Source: an uncultured Christensenella sp. (GTDB lineage Bacteria > Bacillota > Clostridia > Christensenellales > Borkfalkiaceae). Taken from it: a stretch of DNA of 38,812 nt. Shown piece after piece: positions 23,070-31,838 of this stretch. The number at the start of each line of letters is the position of its first letter. Within the stretch, counting starts at the first letter, position 1. The notes under the pieces were generated by a model. It had not been told where the DNA came from. It worked only from the letters and a program-made list of their open reading frames with translations, and did not search any database. A program made the translations under genes and the position numbers. The stretch covers positions 1 through 38,812 of the forward strand of contig CAJKUC010000017.1 in NCBI GenBank assembly GCA_905203015.1. Direction: 5' to 3'.

Positions 23070-23771
23070 ATGGCGTTGGTGGAACTCAAAAACGTAAGCA
23101 GGGTGTATACGAGCGGCGATCATGAATTGCGTGCGCTCGACGGAGTGAATCTGTCGCTCGACGAGGGGAAATTTATCGTCGTTCTCGGCCCGAGCGGCGC
23201 GGGAAAGAGCACATTATTGAATCTTTTGGGGGGATTGGATTCGCCCACGGAGGGTACGATCGTTGTGGACGGAAAAGATATATCGCGCCTTACGAGCGAC
23301 GAACTCGCCGAATATCGGGCGGCAAAAGTGGGGTTTGTGTTTCAGTTTTATAATCTGATTCCCACGCTCACCGTTTACGAGAACGTGGCGCTGGTGAAAG
23401 AGATTGCGCCTGCGGCGCTCGATCCTTCGGAAATGATCGCGGCGGTGGGGCTTGCCGATCACGAGAAAAATTTTCCTTCGGAACTTTCCGGCGGCGAACA
23501 GCAACGCGTATCCATTGCCCGTGCTCTTGCGAAAAATCCGAAAATTCTCCTTTGCGACGAGCCTACGGGCGCGCTCGATTCCGAAACGGGCGTGCTCGTT
23601 CTGAAATTGCTTCTGAAAATGGCGCGGGAATACCATAAAACGATCATTATCGTTACGCATAATCAGAATATCGCGAAAATGGCGGACGTTGTGGTGCGCG
23701 TGAAAAACGGTAAGATCAAATACTACGAGGAACAGGAACATCCGCTTTCCGCAGAAGAAGTGGATTGGTGA
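23070..23771 (+). CDS. ABC transporter ATP-binding protein, MacB/LolD type
   Basis: 233 residues from the ATG at 23070, preceded by AAGGAGAGG. Walker A is GPSGAGKST (40-48), the signature LSGGEQQR (139-146), Walker B LLCDEPTGALD (160-170) and the switch His in VTHN. The class is the one that powers MacB/FtsX-like permeases rather than importers. The permease gene follows after 102 bp. No clear separate promoter is seen between it and the RNA terminator, so expression may come from read-through of the RNA promoter or from an AT-rich region near 23010-23040. Confidence 0.92.
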   Translation: MALVELKNVSRVYTSGDHELRALDGVNLSLDEGKFIVVLGPSGAGKSTLLNLLGGLDSPTEGTIVVDGKDISRLTSDELAEYRAAKVGFVFQFYNLIPTLTVYENVALVKEIAPAALDPSEMIAAVGLADHEKNFPSELSGGEQQRVSIARALAKNPKILLCDEPTGALDSETGVLVLKLLLKMAREYHKTIIIVTHNQNIAKMADVVVRVKNGKIKYYEEQEHPLSAEEVDW

Positions 23772-23873
23772 TATCGTTTCGCGTTGCCTGCGGCGGCGAT
23801 CGGAAAGGGCGGATTTTGCCGAAAGCATGTTTTTGCGCCGTACGGCACGGGTAAAATACGGGAGAGAGAAAAA

Positions 23874-26270
23874 ATGTTATTCAAAAAATTGATCCGTACG
23901 ATGGGGCAATATAAAGCGCAATTCATTTCGATGATCGTGATGATCGCGCTGGGCTTCGGCGTATTTATCGGTTTTAATATGGAATGGTCTACGATCGAGA
24001 AAAACACCGATCGTCTTTTTGAGGAAACGGGACTTGCCGATTATAAAATTTATAGCAGCAGCGCGCTTTCCGATGATTCGTCCGTTTCGCTTGTTGCCGC
24101 AAGTTTTTCTTCGGAAGAACTGGAAAAGATCGAAAACATCGACGGTGTGAAAGCGGCGAGCCGCTTTTTATCGGTGAACGCCGACGTATCGCAGGTGAAC
24201 GGCGAGACGTTGAAAACCGCGGCGGAAACGAAAAAGACATCCCGCGTCGCGCTCACCGTCACGGAAAATAAGGAAGTTTCCTTTTTCAACGTTACAAGAG
24301 GCGACGAATACGACGAAACGGCAACGGATAAAATCTGGCTTTCCGATAAGTATGCCGAATCGAACGATATAAAAATCGGCGATTTAGTGACGCTTTCGTC
24401 GATCAAGGGTTTTTCTTCGCCTCTTACGTTCCGCGTGGCGGGGCTGGCGAAATCGGGCGAATACATGATCTGCGTACAGGGCGAATCGCAACTGATGCCC
24501 GATTATACGACGTTCGGCTTTGCCTATATTTCGCCTGCGGCGTATAAAAAAGCGGGCGAGGCGGCGGGGCTGCCGTATGCGATCTATCCGCAAATCAACG
24601 TACGCGTAAACGATTACGATAGTTTTACGAAAAAAGATTTTTCCGCGGCGGTGAACGCGGCGCTCGATAAAACGACGCTGGTGCTTTCAAAAGACGAAAG
24701 TTCTTCGTATGCTCTGGCGCACGGGGAAGTGCAGGAAGGGCAGACCATGGGCGCGATTCTTCCCGTTTTGTTTCTCGCGATCGCCGTACTTACCATGGTG
24801 ACTACGATGCACCGTATCGCCGCGAAAGAAAAAACGCAGATCGGCACGCTGAAAGCGTTGGGATATAAAGATAAGCGCATTTTGCGGCATTATTCTTCTT
24901 ATGCTTTCGCGATCGGAATCGTGGGTGCGGTGCTCGGCATAGGGCTCGGCTATCTGATCTGTTATGTGATCATGAATCCTTCGGGCATGATGGGCACGTA
25001 TATGGATCTGCCCTATTGGAAACTGCATCTTCCCGCGTTCTGCGTTGCGATTCTGCTCCTGATCGTCGCGCTGCTCACGCTGATCGGCTTCTTTTCCGTA
25101 AAGAGCATGCTTCGCGGCACCGCGGCGGACGCGCTTCGCCCGTACGTGCCGAAGAAAATGAAAAAACTCGCGATCGAAAAAACGCGCGTGTGGAATAAAT
25201 TTTCTTTCGGTACGAAATGGAATCTCCGCGATATAATACGGCATAAATCGAGAACGCTGATGAGTCTGATCGGAATTATAGGCTGTATGATTCTGATGGC
25301 GGGCGCTCTGGGCATGAACGATACGATGAACGCCTTCCTTTCCGATTACTACGATAAGGCGATGAATTATTCCAGCCGCATATACGTTACGGAAACCACA
25401 AGCGCGGAAGAAACGCGGGCGATCGCCGAAAAATACGAGGGCGACTGGAGCGCTTCCGTCAGCGTGGAAATGGGCGACGGCGGCGTTTCGCTCGACGTAT
25501 ACGGCGTTACGCATGATAAAGTGCGCTTCCCCGACGCGAAAGGAAATTTCGTTACGTTGGGCGACGACGGGGCGTATATCTGCCGCCGCATCGCGGAAGA
25601 ATTTAAATTGAAAACGGGCGATACGTTTACCGTCAGCCCTTACGGCTCGGATAAGAAGTATGAATTCAAAGTGGCGGGGATCGTATATTCCGCTTCAAAA
25701 AACATTTCGATTACGCCAGCCTATGCCGACGCGTGCGGCGTGACGTATAAAGCGGACAGCATATACACTTCCGCAGAAAAAGACGTTTTGCTTGCCGACG
25801 ATCTTACGAAAAATTTCGAGATACAGGAAAAGCAAACGATTATCGATTCGTTCAATTCGTTTACGGAACTTCTCGCCATGTCGGTGACGGTGCTGATCGT
25901 GGCGGCGATCGTGCTCGGCGTGGTGGTGCTGTATAATCTCGGCGTGATGAGTTATACGGAACGCTACAGAGAAATGGCTACGTTGAAAGTGGTGGGTTTC
26001 AAAGACAAAAAAATCGCGAAACTTCTGATCGGGCAGAATATGTGGGTTACCGTGGCGGGAATCGTGCTCGGCTTGCCTCTGGCTGCGGGAACGCTCACCT
26101 ATCTTGTGAAAGAACTGGCTTCCGAATACGAAATGCGCGTGGTGATGGGCCCCGCAACGTTTATCGTAAGCATCCTTACGACGTTCGGCGTTTCTTTGCT
26201 GGTGAGCCTTATGGTGGCGAGAAAAAATAAAAAGATCGATATGGTGGAAGCGCTGAAAGGCGCGGAATAA
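23874..26270 (+). CDS. ABC transporter permease, FtsX/MacB type with two FtsX domains
   Basis: 798 residues from the ATG at 23874 (ribosome site GGGAGAGAG); an earlier in-frame start at 23784 has none. One N-terminal membrane segment (IVMIALGFGVFIGF) is followed by a large extracytoplasmic domain. Three membrane helices around 300-430 form the first FtsX unit (AVLTMVTTMHRIAAKEKTQIGTLKALGY). A second half repeats this: a helix near 480, an external domain, then helices ending MVARKNKKIDMVEALKGAE. The mechanotransmission type moves lipoproteins, peptides or antimicrobials rather than solutes across the inner membrane. The substrate is unknown. There is no two-component system beside it. Confidence 0.9.
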   Translation: MLFKKLIRTMGQYKAQFISMIVMIALGFGVFIGFNMEWSTIEKNTDRLFEETGLADYKIYSSSALSDDSSVSLVAASFSSEELEKIENIDGVKAASRFLSVNADVSQVNGETLKTAAETKKTSRVALTVTENKEVSFFNVTRGDEYDETATDKIWLSDKYAESNDIKIGDLVTLSSIKGFSSPLTFRVAGLAKSGEYMICVQGESQLMPDYTTFGFAYISPAAYKKAGEAAGLPYAIYPQINVRVNDYDSFTKKDFSAAVNAALDKTTLVLSKDESSSYALAHGEVQEGQTMGAILPVLFLAIAVLTMVTTMHRIAAKEKTQIGTLKALGYKDKRILRHYSSYAFAIGIVGAVLGIGLGYLICYVIMNPSGMMGTYMDLPYWKLHLPAFCVAILLLIVALLTLIGFFSVKSMLRGTAADALRPYVPKKMKKLAIEKTRVWNKFSFGTKWNLRDIIRHKSRTLMSLIGIIGCMILMAGALGMNDTMNAFLSDYYDKAMNYSSRIYVTETTSAEETRAIAEKYEGDWSASVSVEMGDGGVSLDVYGVTHDKVRFPDAKGNFVTLGDDGAYICRRIAEEFKLKTGDTFTVSPYGSDKKYEFKVAGIVYSASKNISITPAYADACGVTYKADSIYTSAEKDVLLADDLTKNFEIQEKQTIIDSFNSFTELLAMSVTVLIVAAIVLGVVVLYNLGVMSYTERYREMATLKVVGFKDKKIAKLLIGQNMWVTVAGIVLGLPLAAGTLTYLVKELASEYEMRVVMGPATFIVSILTTFGVSLLVSLMVARKNKKIDMVEALKGAE

Positions 26271-26423
26271 AAATCGGAATAAACTCGATAAAAATCTTCC
26301 GTGCGCTTCTTTTCGGAAAATAAAGACGGAATGCAAAACTTGCGATTACGGCTGCGTTTTCCGGGGTATATAAAAAATGCGGATATGTTCGGATAGAACA
26401 AAAAAACAGCGAGGTGAAAAGAT

Positions 26424-26681
26424 ATGAAAAAGACTGTGCTGAATATCGACGGTATGATGTGCGGCATGTGCGAATCGCACGTGAACGACGCGATCCGCGC
26501 CGCCTTCGACGTGAAAAAAGTGACTTCCTCTCACTCGAAAGGGCGTACCGAAATTCTTTCGGAAAACGGAATCGACGAAAAGAAAGCGACGGAAACGCTT
26601 GCCGCGATCGGCTATAAAGTGACGGGATATTCCGAAGAAGAGGAAGCGGAAAAAAAGAAGAAGAAATTTTTCTTCTTCTGA
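26424..26681 (+). CDS. Heavy-metal-associated (HMA) domain protein, CopZ-like
   Basis: 85 residues. The HMA beta-alpha-beta fold begins KKTVLNIDGMMCGMCESHV, with the metal motif Cys13-x-x-Cys16 binding Cu(I) or a similar soft metal. It has the usual ~70-residue domain, then an odd tail of Glu, Lys and Phe runs (EEEEAEKKKKKFFFF) that stops the protein. No copper ATPase or copper regulator lies nearby. It is a separate gene with a GAGGTG ribosome site and a strong terminator at 26718-26759. Likely role: a small cytosolic metal chaperone. Confidence 0.88.
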   Translation: MKKTVLNIDGMMCGMCESHVNDAIRAAFDVKKVTSSHSKGRTEILSENGIDEKKATETLAAIGYKVTGYSEEEEAEKKKKKFFFF

Positions 26682-26717
26682 TACGTTTCGGTTGTAAAGT
26701 ATGCGATATAAATATAC

Positions 26718-26759
26718 AAAAACGGCTCGCGTAGTATAAAGGAAAAGCGAGCCGTTTTT
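26718..26759 (+). terminator. Terminator of the HMA gene
   Basis: A 13-bp stem AAAAACGGCTCGC (26718-26730) / GCGAGCCGTTTTT (26747-26759). It works in both directions because A's precede it. Confidence 0.88.
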
Positions 26760-26786
26760 GTGTAAGCAAGGAAAAATTCACATGTT

Positions 26787-26821
26787 TTTAAACGGTGTAA
26801 AAATTTATACACTCGTTTAAA
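26787..26821. promoter_or_regulatory. Interrupted palindrome upstream of the RsgI-like gene's -35
   Basis: TTTAAACG (26787-26794) and CGTTTAAA (26814-26821) are perfect complements. An inner GTGTA/TACAC pair (26795-26799, 26808-26812) is nearly centred. It ends 8 bp before the -35 box at 26830, a normal place for an activator or alternative regulator site. Confidence 0.55.
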
Positions 26822-26829
26822 TAATGTTA

Positions 26830-26858
26830 TTGACAAACCGAAAATAATATGATAAAAT
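26830..26858 (+). promoter_or_regulatory. Promoter of the RsgI-like lipoprotein
   Basis: TTGACA 26830-26835, a 17-bp spacer and TAAAAT 26853-26858, with an extended TG. The start site is near 26864, leaving a ~140-nt leader. Confidence 0.85.
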
Positions 26859-26863
26859 ATACG

Positions 26864-26975
26864 CATCGAAGACGGCGGAAAAGCCGCTTTCGATGTATGC
26901 CGACAGCGTGTCATGCGTTCGGGTAAACGAAAAAAGAAGTGGGGCGTTTGCCGGCGGTTATCTCGGAAAGAGATA
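26864..26975 (+). promoter_or_regulatory. Structured 5' leader of the RsgI-like gene
   Basis: Three hairpins can be read directly. They are CATCGAA/TTCGATG with an inner CGGC/GCCG (26864-26895), GGTAAACG/CGTTTGCC (26922-26929 with 26945-26952) and TATCTC/GAGATA (26959-26975). There is no T run after the last one. I could not match it to a riboswitch class I know: the c-di-GMP and c-di-AMP signatures are absent. Confidence 0.5.
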
Positions 26976-27006
26976 CTAAACCTAAAAAACAGGAGAGGGA
27001 ACAAAA

Positions 27007-28212
27007 ATGAAAAAACAGATTCTGGCATTATGTGCGTCCGCCGCGATGCTTACGTCGGTGTGTTCTTTCGGCAGTTGCTCGAAAGCGGCCGAAAACACCC
27101 GTATGACGGTGGACATCAATCCTTCCGTAGAACTTATGGTGGATAAAGACAATAAGGTTATTTCCGTCACCGCGCTCAACGACGACGCGGCTGTGATTTT
27201 ACAGGGCGAGGCTTCTATCGTGGGCAAGGAATCGGACGACGCGGTGAAAGCGATCGTATCGTTGGCGACGGATACGGGCTATATCGTAAAAGGCGAAGTA
27301 TCCGCCGACGAGAATACGGTGAAAATTTCCGTTTCGGGCGATACGAAATGGGCGAAAGATCTTGCGAAAGACGCCGAAAAAAAGGTGAATCAGTTCTTTA
27401 AGGACAGCGGCATCGCAGGCACGGTGGAAAAAGTAGACGCGCTTACGAGCGACGCGCTGAAGGCTCTTGCGGAGAAAAATTCCACGTATACGAAAGAAGA
27501 GATCGCCGAAATGAACGACGAGCAGGTGCTGAAAGTGATCGCGCTCGGCAGAGTGGAAACGGCGCAACTTCTTTCCAACGATATGCGCGAAGCGTATTTC
27601 GCGGCGAAAACGCATAAGATCTCGTTTGCGAAAAGCGACGCTACGTGGAAAGTAATTCAGCAGATGAATGAGGGCTATGCGATGCTTTATGCGGGATACG
27701 GCGCGGCGATTCAGGCATACGGTACGGCGATTCAGTCGCTGGACGATATGAGATACAGCCTGCTTGTCGATCCCGAATCGAGTTATCAGAAACTTCTTAC
27801 GCAGATGCGTGAGAAAAAGATGGAAATCATCAAAAAGAAAGTGGAAGTGACGATCTCCGTAGGCGACGCGAAGGTGACGGCGGAAGCGGATCTTTCCGCG
27901 CTGGAAAAAGCGTACGACGCATTGTATACGCAGTTGGAAAACGCGGGAAAACAGGCGAACGATTCGCTTACCTCGCTGATTTCCGCGATGACGAAAGGAC
28001 AGCAGGCGTTGCAGGCGCAATACGATAAACTTCCTTCCGATATCACTTCCGCGCTTTCGGATAAGGCGCAGGAACTGGAAGACGATCTGAATAAGACGAA
28101 AGACGCGTATTTCGACGCGTTTGAAAAAGCGCACGCCGACGATATCAAGGCGATGAACGACGCGCTGGAACAGATGAAGAAAGATCTGATTGCGTCTATT
28201 TCCGCCGCGTAA
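27007..28212 (+). CDS. Lipoprotein with RsgI-type middle domain and helical C-terminus
   Basis: 401 residues. A signal peptide with lipobox FGSC comes first. Residues ~33-75 (MTVDINPSVELMVDKDNKVISVTALNDDA) match the extracellular middle domain of RsgI anti-sigma factors, which opens the same way: D-I-N-P-S-x-E, then V-x-x-V-x-A-L-N-x-D. The cytoplasmic anti-sigma part and the transmembrane segment of true RsgI are missing; it is a secreted lipoprotein instead. The rest is long helices rich in Lys, Glu and Ala with coiled-coil character. The ribosome site is AGGAGAGGG. There is no sigI nearby. The function is probably extracytoplasmic sensing or scaffolding, but this is inference. Confidence 0.75.
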   Translation: MKKQILALCASAAMLTSVCSFGSCSKAAENTRMTVDINPSVELMVDKDNKVISVTALNDDAAVILQGEASIVGKESDDAVKAIVSLATDTGYIVKGEVSADENTVKISVSGDTKWAKDLAKDAEKKVNQFFKDSGIAGTVEKVDALTSDALKALAEKNSTYTKEEIAEMNDEQVLKVIALGRVETAQLLSNDMREAYFAAKTHKISFAKSDATWKVIQQMNEGYAMLYAGYGAAIQAYGTAIQSLDDMRYSLLVDPESSYQKLLTQMREKKMEIIKKKVEVTISVGDAKVTAEADLSALEKAYDALYTQLENAGKQANDSLTSLISAMTKGQQALQAQYDKLPSDITSALSDKAQELEDDLNKTKDAYFDAFEKAHADDIKAMNDALEQMKKDLIASISAA

Positions 28213-28317
28213 GTAAAAGGTCCGTAAGGAAAAGATAAAGAAGGGCGCGCGAAAGCGCCGCTCCGTCGGGAAAACGACGATAAAAAGATACATAAAAGAA
28301 ACATGCTCCCGGCATGG

Positions 28318-28361
28318 ATATGCGCTTCGTACGGCTTATGCGGTGCGAGGCGCATATTTTT
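28318..28361 (+). terminator. Terminator after the RsgI-like gene
   Basis: ATATGCGC (28318-28325) pairs with GCGCATAT (28350-28357), extended inward by TCG/CGA, then a T run. A short CATGC/GCATG hairpin lies just before it. Confidence 0.75.
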
Positions 28362-28394
28362 ATGTGAAAAAACCGAAAAAACAATGCGTTTTTA

Positions 28395-28423
28395 TTGAAT
28401 TTCGCCGTAAAATATGCTACAAT
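28395..28423 (+). promoter_or_regulatory. Promoter of dgt
   Basis: TTGAAT 28395-28400, a 17-bp spacer and TACAAT 28418-28423, with an extended TG. The start site is near 28430, and an AGAAGGAG ribosome site follows. Confidence 0.75.
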
Positions 28424-28450
28424 AGAACGGAAGAGAAGGAGTGAAAAGAG

Positions 28451-29692
28451 ATGATGAAAAACGATTTTTCGCACGTGGCGGCCACGCCGGAAAATCCGCT
28501 GTATGCGGAATTTATCCGCCGCGGAGATAATCTGTATTCCGAAAAAGGCGAAATTCGTTCGCCTTTCGCGCGGGATTATACACGTGTACTGCACTCCACG
28601 GCATATCGCAGATTAAAGCATAAAACGCAGGTTTTCTACAATATCGAAAACGATCACATCTGCACGCGTATGGAGCATGTGCTGCACGTGGAATCCGCCG
28701 CGTATACGATTGCGAAGCGGCTGCGTTTAAACGACGAACTCACCCGCGCGATCGCCATGGCGCACGATCTTGGGCACGCGCCGTTCGGGCATCACGGCGA
28801 ACGGATCATCGGGAAATTATACGAAGAATATCTTGGCAAAAAATTCTGGCACGAAAGAAACGGCTTGTATTTTGCCGATAAGGTGGAATTATTGCCCGAT
28901 CACGAGAACGTGTATCGCAATCTGAATCTTACGTATGCCGTGCGCGACGGCATCATTTCGCATTGCGGCGAACTGGATAAAAACGGCATTATGCCGCGCA
29001 AAGAACTGATCGATCTGAACGATTTCACAAAACCGGGGCAGTTCGAGCCCGCCACGTTCGAGGGTTGCGTTGTAAAACTTTCCGATAAAATCGCCTATGT
29101 GGGCAGGGATATAGAAGACGCGCTGAATCTCGGTTTTTTATCCGAAGATTCCCTGATAGCCCTGCAAAAAATCGTGGGGCTGAAACGGGACGAGGCGGTG
29201 AACACCAGCACGATCATGAGTAATATGATTCTCGACGTGTGCAAAGTTTCCACGCCCGAAACGGGTATCTGTCTTTCGGAAGCAATGTCCGATAAACTCA
29301 ATAAAATCAAACAGTTCAACAGCGAGTATATTTATAAAAACGCGCGGTTTGCGCCGTTCAACAAGTATGCGGAACTGGTGATCGGCGAGATTTTCGATAC
29401 GTTGTATTCCTGTTTCGACGGCGGCGACGTAGCGAACGGACTTGCGCGGAAAAAGGAAACGTATCCCTCGTTGATTACGGAATTTTGCGATTATGTGGCG
29501 AAATATTGCGACGAGGATTTTTCTGCCGTTACGGGTAAGGACAAGAGAAAAAAAGAAGAACGCTACTGCAACGAAAAGATCTATGCGAATATCGGCGATC
29601 GGACGGTGTATGCGCAGGCGGTGCTCGATTATATCGCGGGCATGACGGATCGTTACGCCGTGAAATGTTTCAACGAACTGATTACCTATTAA
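28451..29692 (+). CDS. dgt: Deoxyguanosinetriphosphate triphosphohydrolase-like HD protein
   Basis: 413 residues. The HD superfamily motif is clear: His76 (RMEHVLHV), His105-Asp106 (MAHDLGHAPFGHHGE) and the distal Asp in SDKIAYVGRDIEDA. The N-terminal RSPFARDYTRVLHSTAYRRLKHKTQVF is typical of dGTPases. The enzyme splits dNTPs to nucleosides and triphosphate, adjusting nucleotide pools; the clostridial type is not proven to prefer dGTP. Two ATG codons (28451, 28454) are both usable. The gene stands alone behind its own promoter. The lgt-like gene follows 138 bp later without an obvious promoter or terminator between. Confidence 0.9.
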   Translation: MMKNDFSHVAATPENPLYAEFIRRGDNLYSEKGEIRSPFARDYTRVLHSTAYRRLKHKTQVFYNIENDHICTRMEHVLHVESAAYTIAKRLRLNDELTRAIAMAHDLGHAPFGHHGERIIGKLYEEYLGKKFWHERNGLYFADKVELLPDHENVYRNLNLTYAVRDGIISHCGELDKNGIMPRKELIDLNDFTKPGQFEPATFEGCVVKLSDKIAYVGRDIEDALNLGFLSEDSLIALQKIVGLKRDEAVNTSTIMSNMILDVCKVSTPETGICLSEAMSDKLNKIKQFNSEYIYKNARFAPFNKYAELVIGEIFDTLYSCFDGGDVANGLARKKETYPSLITEFCDYVAKYCDEDFSAVTGKDKRKKEERYCNEKIYANIGDRTVYAQAVLDYIAGMTDRYAVKCFNELITY

Positions 29693-29830
29693 CGCCCATT
29701 TTGTGCATGGCGCATAAGCGATGGTTTTGTGAGCGGCATGGCGATACGGAGAACGTAAAAGCGGAAAAAAAATAAGCCGCGGGCGGGGCGGCAGCCGTAA
29801 ACGCAGTGCCCGAAAAAAGGAGTAACCGGA

Positions 29831-30700
29831 ATGTATCCTTACGAAATAGTGTTCGGACTGACTTTATACGACATATTGATAGCCGTGGGAATCGCCGTGG
29901 CGATTTTTATGTTTTCCGCGTTGGCGGATAAACGAAAACTGAAAGGGCGATTGCAGAATCTTGTTTTCGGCTGCACCGTTGCCGCGTTGATTTTCGGCTG
30001 GTTTTTCGCTTTGCTCACCCAAAGCGTGTATAATTATATAGAAACCGGCGTTTTTGAGTGGAACGGCATGACATTCTACGGCGGCTTCGTGGGCGGCGCG
30101 GCGGCGTTTCTCGCCGTGTATTTTATCGGCGGAAAAATCGCGTTTAAAAAGACGGACGATCCGAAATATTATCTTACGCATTTTTTCGTGGTGGCGGATA
30201 TTGCCGTATGCTGCGTGTGCGCGGCGCATGCGCTCGGCAGAATCGGCTGCCTTACGGCGGGGTGCTGTCACGGAAAGGTGTATGCCGAAAAACGCGCGTT
30301 CACCGTGCCGCTTATCACGCTTTCCACGTCGGGCGAGGTGCTGAAAACGGAATACACCGTGCCCGTGCAACTGTACGAGGCGATCTTTCTTTTCGCGCTC
30401 TGTGCATTTTTAACGTGGCGCGTATTGCGTAAAAAAACGTACGGGTTGCCGTTATATCTCGCTTTGTACGGAGTATGGAGATTTCTGATCGAATATGCCC
30501 GTGCGGACGATCGGGGCGAAACGATCGTATCGTTTTTATCTCCGTCGCAACTGATCGCGGCGGTTTTACTGATCGCGGCTGTCGTCGTGTTTTTTATCGA
30601 ACACAGGTACGGCGGAGCGGCTTTACAAGGCAACGTGCAATCGGACGAACGGGAAAACGGCGCGCGCGGAACGGAAAAGAACGAGGAAACGAAAGAATGA
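29831..30700 (+). CDS. lgt: Prolipoprotein diacylglyceryl transferase family protein
   Basis: 289 residues with about 7 hydrophobic segments. The family signature region reads HALGRIGCLTAGCCHG (about 133-148). PVQLYEA and WRFLIEYARADDRGE are the other conserved blocks. The usual His of the H-G-G motif is Tyr here (TFYGG at 81-85), and the usual GRIGNF-x-N becomes GRIGC-x-x-x-GCC, as in a divergent Lgt subgroup. The enzyme would attach diacylglycerol to lipobox cysteines, relevant to the lipoproteins in this window. Ribosome site AAAGGAG. It overlaps the next gene by 4 bp. It might act on a subset of substrates. Confidence 0.78.
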   Translation: MYPYEIVFGLTLYDILIAVGIAVAIFMFSALADKRKLKGRLQNLVFGCTVAALIFGWFFALLTQSVYNYIETGVFEWNGMTFYGGFVGGAAAFLAVYFIGGKIAFKKTDDPKYYLTHFFVVADIAVCCVCAAHALGRIGCLTAGCCHGKVYAEKRAFTVPLITLSTSGEVLKTEYTVPVQLYEAIFLFALCAFLTWRVLRKKTYGLPLYLALYGVWRFLIEYARADDRGETIVSFLSPSQLIAAVLLIAAVVVFFIEHRYGGAALQGNVQSDERENGARGTEKNEETKE

Positions 30701-31551
30701 CGGAAGAAAAGGAAAAATCGAAACGCGGAAAAACGAAAAAAATCGTTTATTTTTCCGTGATCGGCGCGCTTGTGGCGTTTCTCTTCGTATATGAATTTTT
30801 TCTTGCGGGCTGGTGTAAAACGCAACCCGTTTCGTCGAGCGTCGATATGATTATCACGCGATTTTGCGGGGCGGTCGTCGCCGTTTTACTGCTGAATTAT
30901 CTCGGCTATAACGTATTTCGTAAACCGTGCGCGAAAGGGCTTGCCGCGGCGGTGCCGTGCCTGATCGTCGCGCTTTGCAATCCTCCGATGTTAAGCCTTG
31001 TATGCGGCTCGTCGGCGTTGAATTATTCGGGAAAAACGTTGGCAGGTTATACGGCGGTATTCGCCGCGGAGTGCATACTTGTGGCGACGTTTGAGGAAAT
31101 GCTGTTCCGCGGCGCGATTTTTTTATCGCTGCTGGAAACGAAGCGGGAAAACGGCAAACGGATCTTTCTTGCCGTGCTGCAATCTTCTCTCGCTTTCGCT
31201 CTCGTGCATCTTCTCAATTTGTTTTCTTCTTCGCCCGCCGCGGTGCTGTTACAGGTGGGGTATTCGTTTTTGCTCGGCGGCATGTGCGCGTATACGTTGC
31301 TTTGTACGAGAAATATTGTCTTCCCGATTATCGTGCACGCCGTTTTCAATTTCTGCGGACAGTTCGTCGAGCGTTTCGGCTACGGAGATTGGGCGACGCT
31401 TCCGATTATGACGTTCACCGTGATTCTCGGGCTGATCGTGGCGGCGATCGTGATCACGGGAATTTTCAAAACGCCGCCGCCCCGCGCGGGAGTGTTTTTT
31501 CGGGGAAAACGCGAATCGGAAGAGGCAAAATTCGACGGCGAAGAGAAATAA
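30697..31551 (+). CDS. CPBP-family (CAAX-type) intramembrane metalloprotease
   Basis: 284 residues from the ATG at 30697, overlapping the lgt-like gene (ATGA). There are about 7-8 membrane helices. The glutamate motif FEEMLFRG (Glu133, Glu134, Arg138), the second motif FALVHLLN (His171) and the third HAVFNF are all intact, so the active site is complete. Bacterial CPBP proteases process membrane or bacteriocin-related peptides. Coupling to an Lgt-like enzyme hints at a membrane-protein maturation pair. The C-terminal tail is charged and cytoplasmic. A terminator follows at 31642-31676. Confidence 0.85.
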   Translation: MTEEKEKSKRGKTKKIVYFSVIGALVAFLFVYEFFLAGWCKTQPVSSSVDMIITRFCGAVVAVLLLNYLGYNVFRKPCAKGLAAAVPCLIVALCNPPMLSLVCGSSALNYSGKTLAGYTAVFAAECILVATFEEMLFRGAIFLSLLETKRENGKRIFLAVLQSSLAFALVHLLNLFSSSPAAVLLQVGYSFLLGGMCAYTLLCTRNIVFPIIVHAVFNFCGQFVERFGYGDWATLPIMTFTVILGLIVAAIVITGIFKTPPPRAGVFFRGKRESEEAKFDGEEK

Positions 31552-31641
31552 AGAGGGAAAATAAAAGCGACCGTTTGAAAAAAGAATCCGAGCGTTCTTT
31601 CGGCGGATAGATCTTGGATCGGATAAACCGCTCCATAAAAG

Positions 31642-31676
31642 CAGCGCGGGCATCTTATTGGCGCCACGCTGTTTTT
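31642..31676 (+). terminator. Terminator of the lgt-CPBP unit
   Basis: CAGCG (31642-31646) / CGCTG (31667-31671) plus inner GG/CC pairing, followed by TTTTT. Between 31677 and 31810 nothing is seen apart from a palindrome TTTTTCGCGAAAAA. Confidence 0.65.
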
Positions 31677-31810
31677 ATGTGAAACTTTTCCGCGGCTGCG
31701 GTTTTTCGCGAAAAATGGCGCAAACGGCGAAATTTACGGGAAAGAACGTCTGTTTTTCCCCGCGATTTTGAAAGTAAGGAAAAAATCTTATAAACATACC
31801 GAAAAACGCT

Positions 31811-31838
31811 TTGATTTTCGGCGCAAATATTGTAAAAT
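31811..31838 (+). promoter_or_regulatory. Promoter of secA
   Basis: TTGATT 31811-31816, a 16-bp spacer and TAAAAT 31833-31838. The start site is near 31845, leaving a ~100-nt leader with GCGC-rich hairpins (GCGCATGCGC followed by T5). Confidence 0.65.

Noticed and set aside
26864..26995. c-di-GMP or c-di-AMP riboswitch in the RsgI-like leader
   Set aside because: Some short words are similar, but the conserved core sequences of those classes are missing.
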